Below are positions 43,246 to 56,807 of a stretch of 64,000 bases of DNA, piece after piece; position 1 is the first letter of the stretch, and each line of letters starts with the position of its first letter. A model generated the notes under the pieces. It was not told the DNA's origin, did not search any database, and was given only the letters and a program-made list of their open reading frames with translations. The position numbers and the translations under genes were made by a program. The DNA comes from Streptomyces physcomitrii (GTDB taxonomy: Bacteria; Actinomycetota; Actinomycetes; Streptomycetales; Streptomycetaceae). Location: positions 186,001-250,000 of the forward strand of contig NZ_JAAWWP010000004.1 in the NCBI RefSeq assembly GCF_012273655.1, written 5' to 3'.

Positions 43246-46200
43246 ATGGGTCCGGACACGGAGGGTGCACGGGACGGGGCCAGACGGGCGCTGCTGCTCG
43301 GGGTCCGGCGGACCACCTACCTGGACCAGGTCCCCGAACTCGCCGAGCGCTTCCCGCCGCTGGACTTCGCCGCCCGCGACGTCACCCTGCTGCACACCGC
43401 CCTGGAGCAGTCCGGCTATACGGTCACCGTCAAGCACGAGGACACCGGGCGCGGCCCCGTGGTCGGCTGCATCAGCGACTTCTTCGCCTCCTGCGAGGCC
43501 GGTGACACCGCCTTCCTCTACATCTCCTGCCACGGCGAGACCCTGGCGGGCCGCGACCACCTGGTCCTCGCCGACAGCCAGCCCGGCCGCCCCCGCGACG
43601 ACGGCACCCGCGGCCTCCACCCGCACACCCTGCTGCGCGCGGCCCCGGCGGAACTCCTCGGCTCCCTCCCGGCGGGGGTGACGGCGGTGGTGTGCCTGGA
43701 CATCTGCCGGGTCGCGGAGCAGAGCGACCCGGATGTGGACCAGGGCGCCTGGCAGTCGGGGCGGCAGGACGCCTACTGGATCTACAGCTGCGGCGCGGGC
43801 CAGCGCTCCTACGCCGACCCCACGGAGGGCAGCTGGTTCGCACAGGCCTTGGTGAAGGCGCTCTCCCCCTCGACCCGGCCCACCACCCTCCACGAGGTCG
43901 TGCAGTACGCCGGGACCGAACTGCGCCGGATCGCGGACCGCCACCCCGAAGTGGAGCCGCCGGGCATCGAGACGGTGCTGCCGCTGCCCGGACAGGACGC
44001 GCAGCACGGCGACCCCCTCCTCTGCGAGGGCTCGCGGCAGACCCTCGCCTGGGCGGAGACGATCCGCCACTCCGCGCTGTGGGCCCACACCTCGGGCGCC
44101 GCCTCCACCCATGAACGAGTGCGGGAGAAGCTGGCCGAGCTGGTCCACCATGTGGCGGAGAGCTTCAGCGGCGCGGGCGCCCACCAGGACGACCCCTGGG
44201 CGGATCCGAACTACCCGGCGCGGGTGGAGACCCGGCTCGGCGAACTGGTCGCCCGGGCCGAACTGCGCGGCGACGACCTCCTCTCCCCCGCCGAGACCGC
44301 CTGCCTGCTCGCCTCGGCCGTCGTCCACGAGGGCATCGTCGCCGTCGCCCTGGAGGAACTGCGCCATCTGCAGCCCCGGCAGCTCGACCCGGGGCCGCGC
44401 GGCCGCGAGGAGGGCACGGGCACCCACGACCGGCTGGTCCGGGACGCGGCACGCGACGTCTGCCGCGCCCACTCCCTGGTCCTGCGCACCGTGGAGACGC
44501 TGCGCGGACGCGGTCTCACCGAGGCGACCCTGGCGGCCGACCACTGGCTGCGCCACCGCTTCATCGCCGACTGGGACCGCCTGTGGGAGCGCACCGGCGA
44601 CTACTCGGCGGTGGACAAGCTCATCGAGCGGGTGGTGCAGGCCATCGAGGCGGCGGCCGACTCCCACAGCGCCGGTCCCCGTACCCCCGAGGCCCGCCGG
44701 GAGATCGACAGCCAGGTACGGCAGGTGCTCGGGCATCTGACGGTGAAGCCCGGGCTGAGCCCGCGGATCAACGACCCGGACCACGGCAACCGTTGGATCT
44801 CCTCCCGGCCGGTCCGCGGCAACCAGTGGCGCGGCAGGCAGCTGGCCCGCCTCCTGTGGACCGCGGGACTGCTCGCGGCGGACCCGCGGCGCCTGGCCAG
44901 TGTGCTCGTCGACCACCTGGGAGCCCATGAGCCGCTGCGGGCCGGCGAGGTCGTCGGCGCGCTCGGCACGGGCTTCGACTACGACGAGGCGAGCGGGCGC
45001 CGGAACGGTCCTGGCCCGGAGGACACCGGTGCGCCCTACGGCCTCGCGGTGCGCTTCGCCTGCCCGCACCCCGCCCTGCACGCGGCCGTGGAGGAACTCG
45101 CCCTGGCCGCCGACGCCACCGTACGGGCGGTCCACGCGGACACCTCGGCGGGCCCCCTGCTCCGCGGCCTGCCGCACCGGGTCACCACCGAGCAGCTGCG
45201 TGCCCTGCCGGGCCGGTACAAGGAGCCCCTGGAGCGCTTCCGGCTCGCCGAGGACGAGATCCGGCCGCTGCTGATGGGGACCCAGCTCTACGGCGACCGC
45301 ATGCTGGCCGTGCGCGAGCTCTACCAGAACGCCCTGGACGCCTGCCGCTACCGGGAGATGCGCCACCAGTACGGCAGGGCCCAGCAGCCGGTGCGCAGCG
45401 CCATCGTGCTGACCCAGGGCTGGGACAAGGGGCGGCAGTACATCGAGTGCACCGACACCGGGGCCGGGATGTCGCGGTCCCGGCTGACCTCGATGTTCGC
45501 CCGTGCGGGCAAGCGTTATGAGCAGGACCCCGAGTTCGTCCTCGAACGGCGCAACTGGCGCCGGGCGGGCATCGTCGACCGGGCGATGAACTCCCGTTTC
45601 GGCATCGGGGTGTTCAGCTATTTCATGCTCGCCGACGAGGTCGTGGTGTGGAGCCAGGCCGTGGACCACTTCGGCCGGGTCGCAGGGGAACGCGCGCAGC
45701 GGGCCGACATCCAGTCCGGCTCCGGCCTGCTCCAGATCAACGAGAGCGACGACCCGCTCGTCCCCGCCGACGGCGGCACCCGGGTCCGCCTCTACCTCGC
45801 CGAACCCCGCGAGAACGAGAAGCGCCCCTCCGTCGTGGAGACCCTGCGCGCCCTGCTGTGGGTGACCGAGCACGAGGTGCACGCGGTGGAACACGACGAG
45901 AACGGCGTAGTCCTCCGTGAACTCCACTGGCAGCCGGGCCTGTTGAAGAGCCGGGACGGCTGGCACGGCAACCCCGTCGAGCTGACCGGGGACGCCTGGC
46001 TCGTCCAAGGCGAGGGACAGCTCCTCCTCGACGGCATCGTCATGCAGGACGCGCCCAAGGTCTACGGCCGGGTGGTGAACCTGCGCGAGCGGCACAGCCC
46101 GGTACCGAGCGTGGACCGCAAGCAACTGCTTTCGTACGACGAGACGTTGGTGCTGGAAGAACTGCTGGAGGCGGTGGTCCAGGCGGCGCCGGGCATGGAC

Positions 46201-48447
46201 GAGGTCTCGCTGAGATGGCTCTGGAAGCTGGTCGACGACGCCCCGAGGCTGGCCGTCGCGGTACTGGAGTCGCTGCCCGGTCAGGCAATCGCCGTGCTCG
46301 GCTCCGAGGAGGGGGGCCGACTCGGCCATGACCGCCTGCGGCTGGGGAACACCGGCTGCTATCCCTCTGACCGGCTGGTCATGCGGGGTTCGCTTGTAGA
46401 GTTCAACCCCGGTGCAGAGAACAGCCGTTGGGAAGAGGCCGCGCTGCTCAACAGCTGGCAGTGCACCCGTCTGGGCATTCGTCAGGACAGCGAGCCCTTC
46501 GCACCCGAGGGGTATGCCCCCGCCCAGAGCCTGGACGCGCTCCTCTATCTTCACGACGCTCCGCGCGGATGGGCTTCGGTACTGGAGACCGCCGCGAAGG
46601 CGGGCATCTCCGTGCGGACGGCTCTTCGGGCCATCCGCCGCCATGCAATCGCCGGGGTCACGGTTCCGTCCGCGGAGGACATCCGGGCCCTCGGCGACGA
46701 GACCGTGGACCAGATCGACGTGGATCTGCACTTCGCCTACGTCGATCGCGGCGAGGAGGTCCGCAGCTTGCGTGCCCCGCAGGACTCGTACCTGAGACGC
46801 TCCGCGGAGTTCCGCCGGGCAGCTCTGCCGGCCGTGCACGGGCCGATGATCATCAGTGCCGCAGAACACGAACTCCCGCTGGGCGACCTGGTGTCCCGGC
46901 TCGGCCGGCTGCGGAATCTCGACCGGACTCTTCCGCCCCCACCGTGCCTTTCACCGGAGCTGGCGGCGGCGAGGGTGTCGAAGGACGAGGTGGCGCCGCT
47001 GGTCTACGACACGGCGCAGTTTAGCTGGCGCTACTCCAAGTTCAGGTTCCAAGGACTCACGGGGCAGTGGCTGCCCGGACGCGTGCGCCCCGTCGATCTG
47101 CTGAGCCGGGCCGCGCCTCCTTTCTCTGTTTCCGAACTGGCCCGCCGCATCACCCAGTTCGCCCCGCTCGGCCTGAGCCTGGCCCGGGAACCGGCCTCCG
47201 CCGCGCTGGAGGCGACCGAACTCGTCCCGGAGCAGCGGCTCCTGCTCCCGATCCGCCACACTGACGACCCCCCGTGGCGAGAGGGTCCCCTCCCCTTGGC
47301 GGCCCTCCTCGTTCGAGCCGCGGAGCTCCTGGCCCCGCTGGGCGAGGTGGCGCGGCGGGTGAATCGTGCCTCACCCTCGACAGGAGTGACCGCTCCGGTG
47401 ATCCCCGAGGCCGCGGAGGACTGGCTGGTGCCTCCCTGGGTCGGTTCCGTCTTCTCACGCCGTTCGCTGGGGGAGGAACGCAAGCCCGTACTCCCATGGG
47501 AACTGGTCGGCTCCTACTCGTCCATGGAGCCCAAGGACCCCTCGGCCTTCTCCGCCGCTGTCGGTCAATTGGAGGCGCTGGGGCTGATCGACTGGCGCGG
47601 CGTACGCAGGGAGGATCTGGAAACCCAGGCGCTGCGGCGCCACCAGTACCTCCGTGTCAGTGCCGACCTGGACGAGGACGGTGTCACCTTCTTCGATGCG
47701 CTGGCCCTGACCGTCATGGACGGCACCGACCTGGGCACGGTGATGGACCGGATCGCCACGACCGATCATGTGCTGCCGCTGCGCATCCCCACCCTGCCCT
47801 CCGAGGCCCGCAAGCTTCAGGCGACGGCAGCGGAAGTGGCCACCTTGACGGACGAGGACGGCCCCGTGGAGGTGAACCGCTTCCGGCGCCGCCTCCGGAT
47901 CCCGGGCCTCCTCCGGCACGCCGAACGCACCCACACCCCCCTGGCCGCCACCGTGACCCGCCTCCACGAGTTCACCGTCGTCGGCGCCCCCACACCCCCC
48001 GGCGAACTCCCCGGCCCCGCCCTCGACAAGGCTTTCGGCGACTTCCACCCGGACCGGTTCGACAAGGCGGCCTTCGGTGACGGCCTGCTGGGACCGGGAC
48101 TCCTCGGCCCTCTCGAACTCGTCCGCACGGCAGGCCGCTTCGGCTGGACCCTCGGCAAGGCCTACGCCCGCTACGCGCCCTTCCGCCTGCTCGGCCTCGA
48201 CGTGCGGGTCCGGGAGCCGCAGGGCGCCGAGGTGGACACCGTGCCCACCTGGCGGGACGTCATCCTGCTGACCGAGCAGCTCACCGGCTCCGCGCCCGCG
48301 CTCAGCGGTGAGGTCGCGCCCGACCATCTGGTCCTGGGCGCGGAGGAGACCGAGTGGGAGGAGGCCGCCGTACGCGAACGCCTGCTCCACTACGCCGAGT
48401 TGTTCCAGCTGAAGCTTCCGCCCGCCGCCGAGGAGGACGCCGTATGA
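43246..48447 (+). CDS. Giant caspase-like protease fused to HSP90/GHKL-type ATPase
   Basis: 1733 aa. ATG 43246 has GGGAGG at proper spacing; ATG 43204 upstream has none. N-terminal caspase-like (C14) domain, about 1-250: RALLLGVRRTTYL, FLYISCHGETL (His96) and VVCLDICRV (Cys154), the usual dyad. About 260-660 is helical, including a possible winged helix (RLLWTAGLLAADPRRLASVL). An HSP90/GHKL ATPase follows, about 670-860: AVRELYQNALDAC (Glu691, Asn695), CTDTGAGMSRSRL (Asp737), SRFGIGVFSYF and GGTRVRLYL, all nucleotide-site boxes; VPSVDRKQLLSYD follows. The last 750 residues repeat a loose unit ending in PLG or PLGL. Base bias is weaker from about 46100 to 47800, hinting at transfer. First gene of a coupled three-gene operon. 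Proposed role: ATP-dependent sensor that activates a suicide protease. Confidence 0.87.
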   Translation: MGPDTEGARDGARRALLLGVRRTTYLDQVPELAERFPPLDFAARDVTLLHTALEQSGYTVTVKHEDTGRGPVVGCISDFFASCEAGDTAFLYISCHGETLAGRDHLVLADSQPGRPRDDGTRGLHPHTLLRAAPAELLGSLPAGVTAVVCLDICRVAEQSDPDVDQGAWQSGRQDAYWIYSCGAGQRSYADPTEGSWFAQALVKALSPSTRPTTLHEVVQYAGTELRRIADRHPEVEPPGIETVLPLPGQDAQHGDPLLCEGSRQTLAWAETIRHSALWAHTSGAASTHERVREKLAELVHHVAESFSGAGAHQDDPWADPNYPARVETRLGELVARAELRGDDLLSPAETACLLASAVVHEGIVAVALEELRHLQPRQLDPGPRGREEGTGTHDRLVRDAARDVCRAHSLVLRTVETLRGRGLTEATLAADHWLRHRFIADWDRLWERTGDYSAVDKLIERVVQAIEAAADSHSAGPRTPEARREIDSQVRQVLGHLTVKPGLSPRINDPDHGNRWISSRPVRGNQWRGRQLARLLWTAGLLAADPRRLASVLVDHLGAHEPLRAGEVVGALGTGFDYDEASGRRNGPGPEDTGAPYGLAVRFACPHPALHAAVEELALAADATVRAVHADTSAGPLLRGLPHRVTTEQLRALPGRYKEPLERFRLAEDEIRPLLMGTQLYGDRMLAVRELYQNALDACRYREMRHQYGRAQQPVRSAIVLTQGWDKGRQYIECTDTGAGMSRSRLTSMFARAGKRYEQDPEFVLERRNWRRAGIVDRAMNSRFGIGVFSYFMLADEVVVWSQAVDHFGRVAGERAQRADIQSGSGLLQINESDDPLVPADGGTRVRLYLAEPRENEKRPSVVETLRALLWVTEHEVHAVEHDENGVVLRELHWQPGLLKSRDGWHGNPVELTGDAWLVQGEGQLLLDGIVMQDAPKVYGRVVNLRERHSPVPSVDRKQLLSYDETLVLEELLEAVVQAAPGMDEVSLRWLWKLVDDAPRLAVAVLESLPGQAIAVLGSEEGGRLGHDRLRLGNTGCYPSDRLVMRGSLVEFNPGAENSRWEEAALLNSWQCTRLGIRQDSEPFAPEGYAPAQSLDALLYLHDAPRGWASVLETAAKAGISVRTALRAIRRHAIAGVTVPSAEDIRALGDETVDQIDVDLHFAYVDRGEEVRSLRAPQDSYLRRSAEFRRAALPAVHGPMIISAAEHELPLGDLVSRLGRLRNLDRTLPPPPCLSPELAAARVSKDEVAPLVYDTAQFSWRYSKFRFQGLTGQWLPGRVRPVDLLSRAAPPFSVSELARRITQFAPLGLSLAREPASAALEATELVPEQRLLLPIRHTDDPPWREGPLPLAALLVRAAELLAPLGEVARRVNRASPSTGVTAPVIPEAAEDWLVPPWVGSVFSRRSLGEERKPVLPWELVGSYSSMEPKDPSAFSAAVGQLEALGLIDWRGVRREDLETQALRRHQYLRVSADLDEDGVTFFDALALTVMDGTDLGTVMDRIATTDHVLPLRIPTLPSEARKLQATAAEVATLTDEDGPVEVNRFRRRLRIPGLLRHAERTHTPLAATVTRLHEFTVVGAPTPPGELPGPALDKAFGDFHPDRFDKAAFGDGLLGPGLLGPLELVRTAGRFGWTLGKAYARYAPFRLLGLDVRVREPQGAEVDTVPTWRDVILLTEQLTGSAPALSGEVAPDHLVLGAEETEWEEAAVRERLLHYAELFQLKLPPAAEEDAV

Positions 48448-48785
48448 GCGCGCCCGTGGAGTACCGTGAAGTCCGCCACGAGGGGCTGGTGGTCTTCCGG
48501 TGGAGCGTTCGGGAGGACGAGGCGGGGGTCGCCTATGTGGCCACCGGGTCCTGCCCCGTCTGCCGCTGCGAGATGACCCGGAGCTACGGATTCGTCCAGC
48601 CGCCGCTGGCCAAGGGCGGCTTCCTCGGCCGCCGGAAGGATCCGGGGCCGGGCGCCTGGCACACCTCCTGCCGCTGCGAGAGCCTGCACCTGTCCCGGCC
48701 CGCGGAGGAGCCCCGGGGCTGCGGCGCCTTCTTCCCCATCGCCCCGCCGCCGAGCGGAGACCCGGCCGGAGGCAGTGGCGCGTGA
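48444..48785 (+). CDS. Small Cys-rich, probably zinc-binding protein of the caspase-ATPase operon
   Basis: 113 aa. ATG 48444 overlaps the stop of the giant gene (ATGA) and is preceded by GAGGAGGACG inside it. The core carries Cys37, Cys40 and Cys42 in GSCPVCRCEMTRS and His73, Cys76, Cys78 in AWHTSCRCESLH, plus Cys93: spacing suited to one or two zinc sites. The rest is polar with no membrane segment; an N-terminal beta region YREVRHEGLVVFRW precedes. No family recognised. Position and coupling imply it works with the caspase-ATPase, perhaps as an adaptor, inhibitor or cleavage substrate; this is inference. Confidence 0.78.
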   Translation: MSAPVEYREVRHEGLVVFRWSVREDEAGVAYVATGSCPVCRCEMTRSYGFVQPPLAKGGFLGRRKDPGPGAWHTSCRCESLHLSRPAEEPRGCGAFFPIAPPPSGDPAGGSGA

Positions 48786-49225
48786 ACTTCACCGACGCCC
48801 AGCTCCGCGCGGCCGAACGCCGGGGCGACGCCCTCCTCGACCCGCACCGCCAGCTTGCCCAGGCGCTCGCCCAGGCCGAGGGCTACCGGAACTTCCTCGC
48901 CTCGCTGACCGGGCTGCTGACCGCGGTCTTCGTGCTCAAGGGGCAGGAGGACCTGAGCCAACTCGGCGGCCGGGCGCGGCTGTTGGTGATCGCCCTGCTG
49001 GCCGGCGGCTTCGTCCTGCTGATCGCGGCGTCCTGGCTGAGCGTGCTCGCGGTGCACGGGCGCCCCGGGGTGCAGGTCTGCTCGGAGCCGATGCGGCTGC
49101 TCACCTACGAGGTGCGGCGCACCCGGGTGGTGTGGCGGCTGGTGGAGTGGTGCCGCTGGCTGGCGCTGGTGGCGATCTGCGCGGTGGCCGCCGCGGTCCT
49201 GGTGACCTGGCTCGCCCCGAGCTGA
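48782..49225 (+). CDS. Three-helix membrane protein of the caspase-ATPase operon, candidate effector
   Basis: 147 aa. GTG 48782 overlaps the preceding stop (GTGA). An amphipathic, charged N-terminal helix (LRAAERRGDALLDPHRQLAQ) leads to membrane segment 1 (about 36-52, FLASLTGLLTAVFVLKG), segment 2 (about 66-90, LLVIALLAGGFVLLIAASWL), a basic cytoplasmic or exposed loop (MRLLTYEVRRTRVVWRLVEW) and segment 3 (about 123-144). The layout recalls small pore-type effectors (for example SLATT proteins) of conflict systems, but I cannot assign it to that family. A strong hairpin 57 bp after the stop ends the operon. Confidence 0.8.
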   Translation: MNFTDAQLRAAERRGDALLDPHRQLAQALAQAEGYRNFLASLTGLLTAVFVLKGQEDLSQLGGRARLLVIALLAGGFVLLIAASWLSVLAVHGRPGVQVCSEPMRLLTYEVRRTRVVWRLVEWCRWLALVAICAVAAAVLVTWLAPS

Positions 49226-49281
49226 GGGGCGGCCCCCCGAGCCCCCAGCCCCTCCGCGCCGCCCGCCGCCCCCGGAAACCT

Positions 49282-49325
49282 CCACGGCGCCCGCCGTCCG
49301 GTCGGGGACGAGGCGGGCGCCGTGG
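49282..49325. terminator. Perfect 14-bp hairpin closing the accessory operon
   Basis: CCACGGCGCCCGCC (49282-49295) and GGCGGGCGCCGTGG (49312-49325) with a 16-nt loop, between the convergent membrane-protein and gltD genes; likely works for both. Confidence 0.75.
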
Positions 49326-49386
49326 TCGTGGTCCGTACTTCCTTGTACGGCACGCGGGGTGCGCGCTGGTGGAGCGGGCCGGAGCC

Positions 49387-50839
49387 TCAGACCACCAGCG
49401 AGCGGTCGGTGGGGCGGACGGGGCGGGGCAGCGAGCTGACGCCGGTGAGGAACTTGTCGACGCCGCGGGCGGCCGAGCGGCCCTCCGCGATCGCCCACAC
49501 GATGAGGGACTGGCCGCGGCCCGCGTCACCGGCGACGAAGACGCCGGGGACATTGGTCTCGTAGTCGGCGTCGCGGGCGATGTTGCCGCGCTCGTCGAGG
49601 TCGAGGCCGAACTGACCGACCATGCCGTTGTCCTGGTCGGTGCCGGTGAAGCCCATGGCGAGGGTGACCAGCTGGGCGGGGATGACCCGCTCGGTGCCCG
49701 GCTTCTGGGTGAGCTTGCCGTCGACGAACTCGACCTCGATCAGGTGCAGCGACCGCACCCTGCCGTCCTCGTCGCCCTCGAAGTGGGTGGTGGAGACGGA
49801 GTAGACCCGCTCGCCGCCCTCCTCGTGCGCGGAGGTGACCTTGTAGAGCATCGGGAAGGTCGGCCACGGCTGGTGCGGGGCGCGGTCCTCGCCGGGCCGC
49901 GGCATGATCTCCAGCTGGGTGACCGAGGCGGCGCCCTGGCGGTGGGCGGTGCCCACGCAGTCGGCGCCGGTGTCGCCGCCGCCGATGACGACGACGTGCT
50001 TGCCCTCGGCGGTGATCGGCGGGGCCACGTAGTCGCCCTCCTGCACCTTGTTGGAGAGCGGCAGGTACTCCATGGCCTGGTGGATGCCGTCCAGGTCCCG
50101 GCCCGGCACCGGCAGGTCGCGGGCGGTGGTGGCCCCGGCGGCGATGACCACGGCGTCGTAGCGCTTGCGCAGCTTGGCGGCGTCGAGGTCCCGGCCGATC
50201 TCCACCCCGGTACGGAACTTGGTGCCCTCCGCGCGCATCTGCTCGATACGGCGGTTGATGTGCCGCTTCTCCATCTTGAACTCGGGGATGCCGTAGCGCA
50301 GGAGGCCGCCGATGCGGTCGGCGCGCTCGTAGACCGCGACGGTGTGCCCGGCCCGGGTGAGCTGCTGGGCGGCGGCGAGTCCGGCCGGTCCGGAGCCGAT
50401 GACGGCGACCGTCTTGCCGGAGAGGCGCTCCGGGGCCTGCGGGGCGACCGAACCGGTCTCCCAGGCCTTGTCGATGATGGAGACCTCGACGTTCTTGATG
50501 GTCACCGCGGGCTGGTTGATGCCGAGCACGCAGGCCGACTCGCAGGGCGCGGGACACAGCCGCCCGGTGAACTCCGGGAAGTTGTTGGTGGCGTGCAGCC
50601 GCTCGCTGGCGGCCTGCCAGTCCTCGCGGTAGGCGAAGTCGTTCCACTCGGGGATCAGGTTCCCGAGCGGGCAGCCGTTGTGGCAGAAGGGGATGCCGCA
50701 GTCCATGCAGCGGCTGGCCTGCTTCGAGATGATCGGCAGCAGCGAGCCGGGGACGTAGACCTCGTTCCAGTCCTTGACGCGCTCCTCGACCGGACGGGAC
50801 TCGGCGACCTCGCGGCCGTGGTTCAGAAAGCCCTTGGGA

Positions 50840-50847
<8 letters not shown>
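49387..50847 (-). CDS. gltD: Glutamate synthase (NADPH), small subunit
   Basis: 486 aa flavoprotein that passes electrons from NADPH to the large subunit for glutamate formation from glutamine and 2-oxoglutarate. ATG 50847 overlaps the gltB stop by 8 bp, with GGAGGCGGCG as ribosome site. Two [4Fe-4S] Cys groups are present near the N-terminus ([19 protein letters not shown] and [15 protein letters not shown]), then the FAD site [15 protein letters not shown] and the NADPH site [15 protein letters not shown]. Length is normal. Second gene of gltBD. Confidence 0.97.
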
Positions 50848-55441
<4,594 letters not shown>

Positions 55442-55758
55442 CGGCTCTCCCGTCGTCGTCGTGGCAATGTGCGTGCCGAGGGACGACGTTGGCCCTCTGC
55501 GAAATTTCGTGCAGGTTACATGATGGAACGTTTCTCGAAAACCGGATAGTTCATTCCAGCATGCGGACATCGCGCGTGCCATCGCTCGTGCGACCGAGAG
55601 GAGTGAGAGGGGCCGGACGGTTGGCTGAGCCGACGCGGACCCGGGTGCGGCGCGAGCTTCATTGCCCGCCGTGCTTACGGCTCATGCCCCCGGTTCCCAG
55701 GTTCGAAACCGCCTGGTAACAACTACTTATGCAGGGTTCCGTATAGCTCCGCAACCAC
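55442..55758. other. Upstream region of gltB
   Basis: 317 bp, AT-richer than its surroundings and without a gene. It contains the gltB promoter region, the candidate GlnR box at 55515-55530, an adjacent GCGAAATTTCG dyad near 55499-55509, and the 3' end region of the VIT1-family gene. Confidence 0.5.
55515..55530. promoter_or_regulatory. Candidate GlnR binding site upstream of gltB
   Basis: GTTAC-N6-GAACG, followed by TTTC, resembles the streptomycete GlnR box (gTnAc-N6-GaAAc) with one or two mismatches in the second half. It lies 74-89 bp before the gltB start, a sensible position for nitrogen control. Weak-to-moderate evidence only. Confidence 0.35.
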
Positions 55759-56490
55759 TCACCCTACGGCCGCACCGATCAGATGGCCCAGGGCGTACGT
55801 CACACCGGCCGCCGCCCCGCCGAGCGCCAGCTGCCGCAGCCCGCTGTACCACCAGCTGCGCGCGGTCACCGCGGCCACCGCCGCACCGCAGGCGAAGAGA
55901 CCGGCGAGCGCCAGCAGCAGGGCGGGCCACAGCGAGGTGGCGCCGAGCAGATAGGGCAGTACGGGCAGCAGCGCGCCAAGCGCGAAGGCGCCGAAGGAGG
56001 AGAAGGCGGCCACCAGCGGGGAGGGCAGCTCGCCGGGGTCGACGCCGAGTTCCTCGCGGGCGTGGATCTCCAGGGCCTGCTCGGGGTCCTTCGACAGCTG
56101 CCGGGCGACCTGCCGCGCCACCGCGGGCTCCACGCCGCGGCCCACGTACAGCGCGGCGAGCTCGGCCTCCTCGTCCTCGGGGTAGGCGCGCAGCTCCCGG
56201 CGCTCCACCGCGAGCTCCGCCTCGACCAGCTCCCGCTGCGAGGCCACCGAGGTGTACTCGCCGGCCGCCATGGAGAACGCCCCGGCCGCCAGTCCCGCGA
56301 GCCCGGTCAGCGCGATGGCGCCCGGGCCCACGCTGCCGCCCGCGACACCGGTCATCAGCGCCAGATTGGACACCAGGCCGTCCATCGCGCCGAACACCGC
56401 GGGCCGCAGCCAGCCGCCGTTGACCTCGCGGTGGGTGTGGTTGTCGCGGTGCGCCGCGTGCGGCGTGGCACCGGTCTCGACGACGGCCAT
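55759..56490 (-). CDS. VIT1/CCC1-family membrane protein
   Basis: 243 aa. ATG 56490 (MAVVETGATPHAAHRDN) follows GGAAGGGGA. The family signature runs through FGAMDGLVSNLALMTGVAGG and GAFSMAAGEYTSVASQREL (first helices), then a cytoplasmic, acidic metal-binding helix (RELRAYPEDEEAELAALYVG, ALEIHAREELGVDP), and three further helices to the end (YALGHLIGAAVG). Plant and yeast relatives move Fe(II) or Mn(II); bacterial members are usually called VIT1/CCC1 transporters or, when fused, with rubrerythrin. Here no ferritin-like domain is fused. Substrate is a guess. Divergent from ribokinase. Confidence 0.88.
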   Translation of the reverse strand: MAVVETGATPHAAHRDNHTHREVNGGWLRPAVFGAMDGLVSNLALMTGVAGGSVGPGAIALTGLAGLAAGAFSMAAGEYTSVASQRELVEAELAVERRELRAYPEDEEAELAALYVGRGVEPAVARQVARQLSKDPEQALEIHAREELGVDPGELPSPLVAAFSSFGAFALGALLPVLPYLLGATSLWPALLLALAGLFACGAAVAAVTARSWWYSGLRQLALGGAAAGVTYALGHLIGAAVG

Positions 56491-56807
56491 GTGACATCCC
56501 CTTCCGCGCCGGGACGGGGGCGCTCCCGCGCGTTCTCTCGCTCCGCTCCCGGTACCACCCCCGGTGGCCCGGCACCCCCGCGACGTCTTCGAAAGTACGC
56601 GCGAAAAATCGCTCTCGCCAGCAAGGAAGGCCGTGCTTACCGGCGTGGCGCCCGGCTCCGAAGGCCCCCTCGGGCGGCGGCTGTCCGCGGTACGCGGCGT
56701 GCCTGTGCCCTTGATCACGCCGCCGCGGGGCAGTCTTCCCCCTGGCGGCGCTCCCGGCACCGGCCGCGCCGCCCCGCCCGACCCCGGCTCCAGGAAGGCC
56801 TGACCGT
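56491..56807. other. Divergent spacer between VIT1-family and ribokinase genes
   Basis: 317 bp without a credible gene. A short AT-richer patch (TTCGAAAGTACGCGCGAAA at about 56588) probably marks the promoter zone; no operator is evident. Confidence 0.4.

Noticed and set aside
55690-55730. GGTTCGAAACC resembling a tRNA T-arm
   Set aside because: The flanking bases cannot form a 5-bp T-stem, and no acceptor, D- or anticodon arm is found around it on either strand.
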